Below, one piece after another: positions 6,720 through 11,580 of a stretch of 11,580 nt of DNA. The notes beneath the pieces are model-generated. The model searched no databases. It saw nothing but the letters and a program-made list of their open reading frames with translations, and was not told the origin of the DNA. The stretch is from Clostridioides sp. (GTDB lineage Bacteria; Bacillota; Clostridia; Peptostreptococcales; Peptostreptococcaceae). The translations under genes were made by a program, and so were the position numbers. Each line of letters opens with the position of its first letter. Position 1 is the first letter of the stretch. The stretch is taken from NCBI GenBank assembly GCA_031272305.1, contig JAISUA010000034.1, forward strand, positions 1 to 11,580. Reading direction: 5' to 3'.

Positions 6720-6742
6720 TTTCAAGAAGAAAGGAATTCTGA

Positions 6743-7489
6743 ATGTTTGATTTAAGTGGAAAAGTTGCTCTTGTAACAGGTGGTTCAAGAGGAATAGGTA
6801 AAGAAATAGCGATTAAACTTGCTACATTTGGTGCAGATATAGCGATAAATTATACATCGAATGAAGATTTAGCAAAAGATTTACAAAATCAAATACAATC
6901 TCTAGACAGAAAATGTAATATCTATAAATGTGATGTATCAAATCTAGAAGAAGTCACTCAAATGGTTTGTGATATTGTGAAAGAGTTTGGAAAAATCGAC
7001 ATTCTTATAAATAATGCAGGAATCACAAAAGATGCACTTCTTATAAGAATGAAAGAAGATGATTTCGATAGAGTTATAGATGTGAATTTAAAAGGAACAT
7101 TTAATTGTATAAAATCTGCATCTAAATATATGATGAAAAAAAGATATGGAAAAATAATTAATATGGCTTCTGTTGTAGGTGTCATAGGAAATGCTGGTCA
7201 GGCAAATTATTGTGCTTCAAAAGCAGGGATAATAGGACTTACAAAATCTGTAGCAAGAGAACTTGCAACTAGAAATATAAATGTAAATGCGATTGCTCCA
7301 GGATTTATAAAAACTGATATGACAGATGTTTTATCAGATGATTTAAAAGAACAAATGCTTTCTACGATACCAAAAAAAGAATTTGGAACGCCTGAAGATA
7401 TTGCAAATTTGGCAGTGTTTTTAGCGAGTGATATGTCCAACTACATCACAGGTCAAGTGATAAATGTAGATGGCGGAATGGTAATGTAG
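6743..7489 (+). CDS. fabG: FabG, 3-oxoacyl-ACP reductase
   Basis: FabG is the NADPH-dependent reductase that converts 3-ketoacyl-ACP to 3-hydroxyacyl-ACP. The 248 residues are the standard length for this short-chain dehydrogenase. The Rossmann cofactor motif TGGSRGIG is at 12-19, NNAG at 90-93, and the catalytic set N115, S143, Y156 and K160 (NYCASK) is complete. The C-terminal YITGQVINVDGGMVM is typical of FabG and separates it from other short-chain dehydrogenases. The start is ATG 6743 with AAAGGA just upstream (6730-6735). The gene is preceded by the 37-bp array and followed by a 374-bp repeat-rich gap before acpP. Confidence 0.96.
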   Translation: MFDLSGKVALVTGGSRGIGKEIAIKLATFGADIAINYTSNEDLAKDLQNQIQSLDRKCNIYKCDVSNLEEVTQMVCDIVKEFGKIDILINNAGITKDALLIRMKEDDFDRVIDVNLKGTFNCIKSASKYMMKKRYGKIINMASVVGVIGNAGQANYCASKAGIIGLTKSVARELATRNINVNAIAPGFIKTDMTDVLSDDLKEQMLSTIPKKEFGTPEDIANLAVFLASDMSNYITGQVINVDGGMVM

Positions 7490-7536
7490 CAACAAAAATA
7501 ATTACATGTAAAAAATAAAATAACAAAAATAAAAGG

Positions 7537-7565
7537 ACGCAAAACTTGGTATGGATATTTTGTGT
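7537..7565 (+). other. Hairpin in the fabG-acpP gap, possible processing or attenuation site
   Basis: ACGCAAAA (7537-7544) can pair with TTTTGTGT (7558-7565) over 8 bp including one G-U pair, around a 13-nt loop. No U-run follows, so it is a poor intrinsic terminator. Its place between fabG and acpP would suit RNA processing, but this is speculative. Confidence 0.3.
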
Positions 7566-7590
7566 AAAGTTTCAAGAAAGAAATAAAAAC

Positions 7591-7812
7591 ATAGATAATT
7601 ATAAAAAGAAAACAATAAAAATAACAAAAACAAGATAATTATAAAAACAAAACAAAACATAGATAATTATAAACAAAACAAAATATAGATAATTATAAAC
7701 AAAACAAAACATAGATAATTATAAACAAAACAAAACATAGGTAATTATAAAAAAAATAACAAAAATATAGGTAATTACAAAAAACAAAACAAAAAATAGG
7801 TAATTATAAAAA
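7591..7812 (+). repeat. About 26-bp tandem repeat array upstream of acpP
   Basis: The core (A)TAG(A/G)TAATTA(T/C)AA recurs with its TAG guanine at about 7594, 7634 (variant AAG), 7662, 7688, 7714, 7740, 7770 and 7799. The central copies are spaced by exactly 26 bp, the outer ones by 28-40 bp. Spacers are A-rich with ACAAAACAAAAC. A clear drift from ATAGATAATTAT (first copies) to ATAGGTAATTAT (last copies) is visible. The array occupies most of the 374-bp fabG-acpP gap. The remaining bases (7490-7590 and 7813-7850) are A-rich, with one weak hairpin at 7537-7565. No promoter or ORF was convincing. Confidence 0.92.
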
Positions 7813-7863
7813 CAAACAATAAAAAATTTAAATATAAAAATAAGTAATTTGGAGGATATTAAT

Positions 7864-8091
7864 ATGTTTGAAAAAATAGTAGAAATAATAAAAGATCAAT
7901 TAGGTGTGGAAGATGATGTTGTGATTACAGCTGAAACATCTTTAGTCAATGATTTAGAAGCTGATTCACTTGATGCAGTAGAAATAATGATGGCTATAGA
8001 AGATGAATTTGGAGTAGAAATTCCAGATGAAGAAGCACAAAATTTCAAAACTATTGGAGATATTGTAAAATTTGTTGAATCAAATAAATAG
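7864..8091 (+). CDS. acpP: Acyl carrier protein
   Basis: A 75-residue acidic protein that carries growing acyl chains on a 4'-phosphopantetheine arm. The attachment site is S35 in LEADSLDAVE, the universal DSL motif; the following helix EIMMAIEDEFGVEIPDEEA is also typical. The start is ATG 7864 with GGAGG (7851-7855) 8 nt upstream; the TTG at 7849 overlaps the ribosome binding site and is rejected. The gene sits after the 26-bp repeat array and 50 bp before fabF. ACP is needed in large excess over the enzymes, so the unusual leader upstream could affect its expression or message stability (inference). Confidence 0.97.
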   Translation: MFEKIVEIIKDQLGVEDDVVITAETSLVNDLEADSLDAVEIMMAIEDEFGVEIPDEEAQNFKTIGDIVKFVESNK

Positions 8092-8141
8092 TATTGCACT
8101 TATCATAATGAATTTACAATACCATTCACTTTGGAGGATTT

Positions 8142-9380
8142 ATGAAGAAAAGAGTAGTGATAACAGGTTTAGGTTGTGTAACACCTGTTGGAAATGATAA
8201 AGAAACTTTCTGGCAAAATATAAAAAATGGAGTATCAGGAATAGGAAAGGTAACTAGATTCGATACTTCAAATTATCAAACTCAAATAGCAGCAGAGATA
8301 AAGAATTTTGAGCCAGAAAAATATATAAATAAAAAAGAACTTAAAAGAATGGATAAATTTGTTCAATATGCAGTAGCGTCTGCACTTATGGCTGTTGAGG
8401 ATTCGAAACTAGACCTTGAGAAGGAAGATATGAATCGTTTTGGAGTAATCCTTGGAACAGGAATAGGTGGAGTAGAAACTATTGAGAAACAACACGAAAT
8501 TCTTTTGACAAAAGGAAACAAAAGAGTAAGTCCATTTTTTGTTCCGATGATGATAGGAAATATGGGTGCTGGTCAAATATCTATCATACTTGGTGCTAAA
8601 GGACCAAATACAGATGTTTGTACAGCTTGTGCATCAGGTTCTCATTCTATTGGAGATGCGTTCAAAATAATTCAAAGAGGCGATGCAGAACTTATGCTTG
8701 CTGGTGGTTCAGAAGCCCCTATCACTGAACTAGCACTTTCAGGATTTTGTAATATGAAGGCAATGTCTACGAGAAATGACGAGCCTGAAAAAGCCTCTAG
8801 ACCTTTTGATAAAGATAGAGATGGATTTGTAATAGGAGAAGGAGCAGCACTTCTTGTACTAGAAGAATATGAACATGCAAAAAATAGAGGAGCAAAAATA
8901 TATGCAGAAGTAGTAGGTTATGGACTTACTGCAGATGCTTATCATATGACAACTCCAGCTCCAAATGGAGAAGGAGCTACTAGAGCAATTCAAATGGCAA
9001 TAGATGATGCAAAAGCTCCATTAGAAGAAATTGATTATATCAATGCACATGGTACATCTACTGCGTACAATGATAAATTTGAAACAATGGCAATAAAAAA
9101 TGTTTTTGGAGAATATGCATATAATTTATGCGTGTCTTCTACAAAATCAATGACAGGACATCTTTTAGGAGCTTCAGGAGCGATAGAAGCATTAGTCTGT
9201 GCATTGGCTATAGACGAAGAATTTGTTCCTCCTACGATAAATTTAGAATCACAAGATGAAGAGTTAGATCTTGACTATGTAGCAAACGTAGGAAGAAAAA
9301 AACAAGTAAGATATGCAATATCAAATTCACTTGGATTTGGTGGACATAATGCATCGCTATTATTTAAAAAGATTTTATAA
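8142..9380 (+). CDS. fabF: FabF, beta-ketoacyl-ACP synthase II
   Basis: FabF performs the elongating condensation of acyl-ACP with malonyl-ACP. The 412 residues equal the usual family length. The Cys-His-His site is complete: C163 in TACASGSH, H303 in NAHGTST and H340 in KSMTGHLLGASG, with K335 also conserved. The N-terminal RVVITGLGCVTPVG (4-17) and C-terminal SLGFGGHNAS (396-405) are characteristic. The start is ATG 8142 with GGAGG at 8133-8137. No separate fabB or fabZ is present here. It is the last gene of the operon, closed by the strong hairpin 14 bp after its stop. A weak 6-bp inverted repeat (GTATTG 8091-8096, CAATAC 8117-8122) lies in the short gap from acpP. Confidence 0.97.
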   Translation: MKKRVVITGLGCVTPVGNDKETFWQNIKNGVSGIGKVTRFDTSNYQTQIAAEIKNFEPEKYINKKELKRMDKFVQYAVASALMAVEDSKLDLEKEDMNRFGVILGTGIGGVETIEKQHEILLTKGNKRVSPFFVPMMIGNMGAGQISIILGAKGPNTDVCTACASGSHSIGDAFKIIQRGDAELMLAGGSEAPITELALSGFCNMKAMSTRNDEPEKASRPFDKDRDGFVIGEGAALLVLEEYEHAKNRGAKIYAEVVGYGLTADAYHMTTPAPNGEGATRAIQMAIDDAKAPLEEIDYINAHGTSTAYNDKFETMAIKNVFGEYAYNLCVSSTKSMTGHLLGASGAIEALVCALAIDEEFVPPTINLESQDEELDLDYVANVGRKKQVRYAISNSLGFGGHNASLLFKKIL

Positions 9381-9393
9381 TATTTTATACGTA

Positions 9394-9425
9394 AAAAGAG
9401 GGAACTATTTAGAGTTCCCTCTTTT
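9394..9425. terminator. Bidirectional intrinsic terminator, end of fab operon
   Basis: A perfect 13-bp stem, AAAAGAGGGAACT (9394-9406) with AGTTCCCTCTTTT (9413-9425), encloses a 6-nt loop. The A run on the left and T run on the right allow termination in both directions, serving fabF on + and the small membrane protein gene on -. Confidence 0.95.
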
Positions 9426-9451
9426 GTAATAATATTTAATTGCAATTTCGT

Positions 9452-9622
9452 TTAATCATCAGATTTTTCTTTCAATTTAGTTTTAAGCCAAGATATTTTT
9501 ATTATAAGTATCAAATCAACTAATGCAAGAACAAGTCTTATTGTTTTTAAAGTTTTTAATCGTTTAGCATCATTATTAACTTCATTACTAACTTCATTTA
9601 TAACTTCTACATTTGTTGTCAT
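9452..9622 (-). CDS. Small single-pass membrane protein, function unknown
   Basis: I do not recognise this protein. The start is set at the ATG whose first base is 9622 (56 residues). On the minus strand AAAAGGAGTG lies just upstream, with 8 nt between GGAG and ATG, which is better support than the longer 72-residue reading. The first 20 residues are hydrophilic and Asn/Glu/Val-rich (MTTNVEVINEVSNEVNNDAK). A basic stretch RLKTLKTIR follows, then one hydrophobic helix (about residues 29-46, LVLALVDLILIIKISWL) and a charged tail KTKLKEKSDD. It is not an obvious toxin of a known family. It is convergent with fabF and shares its terminator, and divergent from the beta-propeller gene. The good ribosome binding site, possible promoter and shared terminator make it likely to be real. 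Confidence 0.6.
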   Translation of the reverse strand: MTTNVEVINEVSNEVNNDAKRLKTLKTIRLVLALVDLILIIKISWLKTKLKEKSDD

Positions 9623-9660
9623 AACGCACACTCCTTTTATTAATATATATCTATAAATAA

Positions 9661-9689
9661 ATATTATCATAAAGAATCTAATTTACCAA
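9661..9689 (-). promoter_or_regulatory. Possible sigma-A promoter for the small membrane protein
   Basis: On the minus strand TTGGTA (9689-9684) and TAATAT (9666-9661) are 17 bp apart, placing the start about 30 nt before the ribosome binding site. The region is very AT-rich, so chance matches are likely. Confidence 0.35.
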
Positions 9690-10014
9690 TATTTTTAATA
9701 AATTTATTTAATAGATTTTATAATGAGCCAATAGATTTCATAAATCATTTTTTGTTTTTTGAAGACAGTGTAAATATTTTTGTTTAAACTTTTATTTTTG
9801 TTATACACACAGAGTTTTTTGAAATATTGATAAAAAGTTTACACACAATATTTTACACCACATTTTTTGAAATACTTAATCTGATAATCATAATTTTTGA
9901 GAACAATTTCATACATGCAATCATATTATATAAGAGTATTATTTTCGATTAGTGATGTCATCGTATGATTTTATTGTTAAAATTTAGATTACATTAAAAA
10001 ATGGAGGTAGTTTT
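9690..10014. other. Non-coding stretch with repeated TTTTTTGAA and TTACAC blocks
   Basis: This makes up most of the 392-bp divergent gap between the small membrane protein and the beta-propeller gene. TTTTTTGAA recurs at 9755, 9815 and 9863 (the last two as TTTTTTGAAATA). Around these lie TTATACACA (9801-9809), which fits the DnaA-box consensus TTATNCACA, and looser relatives GTTTACACA and TTTTACACC downstream. GTGTAAA (9768-9774) and TTTACAC (9838-9844) form an inverted pair. No ORF or well-spaced promoter for the propeller gene was found. Confidence 0.45.
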
Positions 10015-10962
10015 ATGTGCGTTAATAAGCTTTATGTTAGTAATTTTTATGACAATTCTGTATCCATTATAGATGCATATCAAATGAAAGTTATAAATGA
10101 ACTAATAGTTGGAGAATGGCCTGAAGCTGTAGTGTCAGATCAGGGTAAAAATATGGTTTATGTTACGAACAGAAAAAATAACAATGTAACAGTAATAGAT
10201 GCAAATGTTGATAAAGTAATTGATACGATATCAGTTGGCGATTCTCCTCAATGTATGGCTATCAATCCGTTTACAAACAGACTATATGTTGCGAATTATT
10301 ATAGCAAAAATATCTCTATCATAGATTTAGAAAAAAATGAAGTAATAGCTACAATTCCACTTATTTATAATCCTTATTCAATTAGTATAAATAAAAATAC
10401 TAATTTAATTTATGTTGCAATGGGTGCAGGATATGTATCTTTAATAAACGCAACTAATGCAACTGTTTTAAAAAGAAGATATATCGACGATGTGCCAGTA
10501 AATATTGTAATTGATCCAGATACAAGCATTTTGTATGCTACAAAGCCTACTACAAATAGTATAGTTATGTATAACGGTTTGACAGGAGAAAAACTAGGTG
10601 AAATCATGGTTGGAAGTTTTCCTTGGGGAATTGCTATCAATCCTATCACAGATTTAATTTATGTTACAAATTTCAATTCTAATACTGTTACTATAATAAA
10701 TAAGTTTAATAGTAGAGTGGAGAAAACTGTGAGAGTTGGAAATATGCCAAGTGAAATTTATATTTGTACTAAAAGAAATTTAATCTATTGCACAAATAGT
10801 TTTGATGATACAGTTTCAATTATAGATGGATTTAGAAATAAGTTTGTTGGTTTGATAGAAGTAGGAAATTATCCTTCTGGAATTGCAGGAATAAATAATT
10901 GTATGAATAAAGAGAAGAGAATTACTAAAAAAGTAGATGTATCACATAAAAAATTAACATAA
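10015..10962 (+). CDS. Seven-bladed YVTN-type beta-propeller protein
   Basis: A 315-residue protein made almost wholly of seven repeats with a 41-42 residue period. The YVTN-like strand occurs at residues 7 (YVSN), 49 (YVTN), 91 (YVAN), 133 (YVAM), 174 (YATK), 216 (YVTN) and 258 (YCTN). Each is followed by a V-S/T-I-I-D strand and a VG-x-x-P-x-x-I/V turn, so one closed propeller is expected. There is no signal peptide or membrane segment, unlike the many secreted YncE-like relatives, so it is predicted to be cytoplasmic. Such folds act as protein- or ligand-binding platforms; no catalytic residues can be named. The 20-residue tail (KEKRITKKVDVSHKKLT) is basic and its last codons belong to a 13-bp DNA repeat. 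The start is ATG 10015 with GGAGG at 10003-10007. It appears monocistronic. The specific function is unknown. Confidence 0.9.
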   Translation: MCVNKLYVSNFYDNSVSIIDAYQMKVINELIVGEWPEAVVSDQGKNMVYVTNRKNNNVTVIDANVDKVIDTISVGDSPQCMAINPFTNRLYVANYYSKNISIIDLEKNEVIATIPLIYNPYSISINKNTNLIYVAMGAGYVSLINATNATVLKRRYIDDVPVNIVIDPDTSILYATKPTTNSIVMYNGLTGEKLGEIMVGSFPWGIAINPITDLIYVTNFNSNTVTIINKFNSRVEKTVRVGNMPSEIYICTKRNLIYCTNSFDDTVSIIDGFRNKFVGLIEVGNYPSGIAGINNCMNKEKRITKKVDVSHKKLT

Positions 10963-10999
10963 AAAGTTAACATAAAAAGTTAACATGAAAAATTAACAT
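10948..10999 (+). repeat. 13-bp tandem repeats spanning the end of the propeller gene
   Basis: Four head-to-tail copies of about AAAAAGTTAACAT end at 10960, 10973, 10986 and 10999, with A/G variation in the middle. The first copy contains the last sense codons, and the first base of the TAA stop (10960-10962) is its last base; the rest lie in the 3' untranslated region. Because 13 is not a multiple of three, gain or loss of a copy before the stop would shift the frame. Confidence 0.9.
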
Positions 11000-11103
11000 A
11001 AAAATCTTGATACTGTCAAAAACAGAAAAGGGTATGAAAGATACTAACTTTGTGATAAAATCATATTGAATAGCTAAATATTGAATAAAAATCATTTAAA
11101 TAA

Positions 11104-11132
11104 ATTAAATAAGTTAAATTTACTTATTTAAT
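11104..11132 (+). other. AT-rich hairpin between the propeller and M20 genes
   Basis: ATTAAATAAG (11104-11113) pairs perfectly with CTTATTTAAT (11123-11132) across a 9-nt loop. Only one G-C pair is present and no clean U-run follows, so it is at best a weak terminator. The rest of the 292-bp gap (10963-11254) holds the 13-bp repeats and AT-rich sequence with a TATAAT at 11164-11169 that lacks a well-placed -35. Confidence 0.35.
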
Positions 11133-11254
11133 AATTTATAAATTTATTGTTAAATTTAATGTATATAATTTAGGATATAAAATTTAGCAATGAAGTTATC
11201 GAATTATTATTAAACAGATATGATTTATATATTAAAATTTGGAGGTCGATTGTT

Positions 11255-11580
11255 TTGACGGAAGAAAGATTTAATAAAAATAACTCAGATAAAAAAATAA
11301 ATTCACGCAATTCATTGATTCAATCACTTAGCGACACTATTATCAATCACAGAAAAAGTCTACATTGTATAGGTGAAACAGGTAGAGAAGAATTTCAAAC
11401 TGCAAAATACATTAGAGAATATTTAGATAAAATCGGTGTGAGTTATGAAACTGTAATAGAAACAGGAACAGTTGGAATCATAAGAGGAAATAATCCTAAG
11501 AAAACAGTAGCGTTTAGAGCAGATATAGATGCTTTGAATACTACAGAAGGTGTTAAACATTTGTGTGGTCACGATGGTCA
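11255..11580 (+). CDS. M20-family amidohydrolase, N-terminal part (3' truncated)
   Basis: The frame is open from a TTG at 11255 to the window edge (108 codons plus two bases). The TTG is chosen as start because GGAGG (11241-11245) lies 9 nt upstream and no in-frame ATG occurs nearby. After a polar leader (about residues 1-24), the sequence shows the M20D/HipO-like pattern. It reads NHRKSLHCIGETGREEFQTAKYI (31-53, matching the family's HxxPE-x-EF-x-TA block, with the usual HPE replaced by HCI), TGTVGIIRG (70-78), RADIDAL (88-94) and HLCGHDG (102-108) with presumed metal ligands C104 and H106. Family members are zinc or manganese hydrolases cutting N-acyl amino acids or amide-linked conjugates such as hippurate or aminobenzoyl-glutamate. 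The substrate cannot be told from the N-terminus, and the dimerisation domain is outside the window. Confidence 0.85.
   Translation, partial: MTEERFNKNNSDKKINSRNSLIQSLSDTIINHRKSLHCIGETGREEFQTAKYIREYLDKIGVSYETVIETGTVGIIRGNNPKKTVAFRADIDALNTTEGVKHLCGHDG

Noticed and set aside
7591..7812. The repeats before acpP as a CRISPR array
   Set aside because: Units are about 26 bp head to tail with no unique spacers of constant length, repeats drift gradually, and no cas genes are near. This is a simple tandem array.
8091..8122. GTATTG/CAATAC inverted repeat between acpP and fabF as an attenuator
   Set aside because: Six base pairs around a 20-nt loop and no U-run; too weak to claim.
11025..11055. GGTATG-AAA-GATACTAA as a second FapR operator
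   Set aside because: Only the right half resembles GATACTAA; the left arm is not its inverted partner and no clear promoter is overlapped.

Overview
The window is AT-rich DNA with strong GGAGG-type ribosome binding sites, AGA/ATA-rich codon use and Gram-positive style genes (rpmF, fapR, plsX, fabK). It suggests an anaerobic low-GC Firmicute of the Clostridia/Tissierellia type. From memory, the fapR-plsX-fabH-fabK-fabD-fabG-acpP-fabF order resembles the Clostridioides difficile arrangement. The species cannot be fixed from the sequence alone.

Layout. (1) Positions 3-563 are the C-terminal end of a YfhO-like membrane protein. (2) A textbook sigma-A promoter (614-642) drives a DUF177/YceD gene and rpmF (ribosomal protein L32), followed by a likely terminator (1486-1520). 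(3) A second sigma-A promoter (1550-1578), overlapped by a nearly perfect 29-bp palindrome of the FapR-operator type (1577-1605), opens a type II fatty acid synthesis operon on the + strand: fapR, plsX, fabH, fabK, fabD, fabG, acpP, fabF. The operon closes with a strong bidirectional hairpin terminator (9394-9425). (4) A convergent 56-residue single-pass membrane protein lies on the - strand (9452-9622). (5) After a 392-bp non-coding stretch comes a complete seven-bladed YVTN beta-propeller protein (10015-10962). (6) An M20-family amidohydrolase starts at a TTG codon at 11255 and runs off the window.

How the genes work together. FapR is the malonyl-CoA-responsive repressor of lipid synthesis and probably represses this operon by binding across its own -10/start region. 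FabD loads malonyl onto the acyl carrier protein AcpP. FabH starts chains, FabF elongates them, FabG reduces the keto group and FabK (the FMN enoyl reductase used instead of FabI) completes the cycle. PlsX diverts acyl-ACP to acyl-phosphate for phospholipids. No dehydratase (fabZ) and no acc genes are present in the window, so they must lie elsewhere.

The most unusual property is the tandem repeats. The three long gaps inside the fab operon (fapR-plsX, fabD-fabG, fabG-acpP) are each filled with a different short-period array (25, 37 and about 26 bp). fabD carries an in-frame 24-bp duplication inside one of two low-complexity insertions. A 13-bp array spans the stop codon of the beta-propeller gene. 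The other operon gaps are short and repeat-free. The intergenic arrays share a weak [A/T]TAGA-plus-A/T-run core on the same strand, which may be common origin, common function or only base composition.
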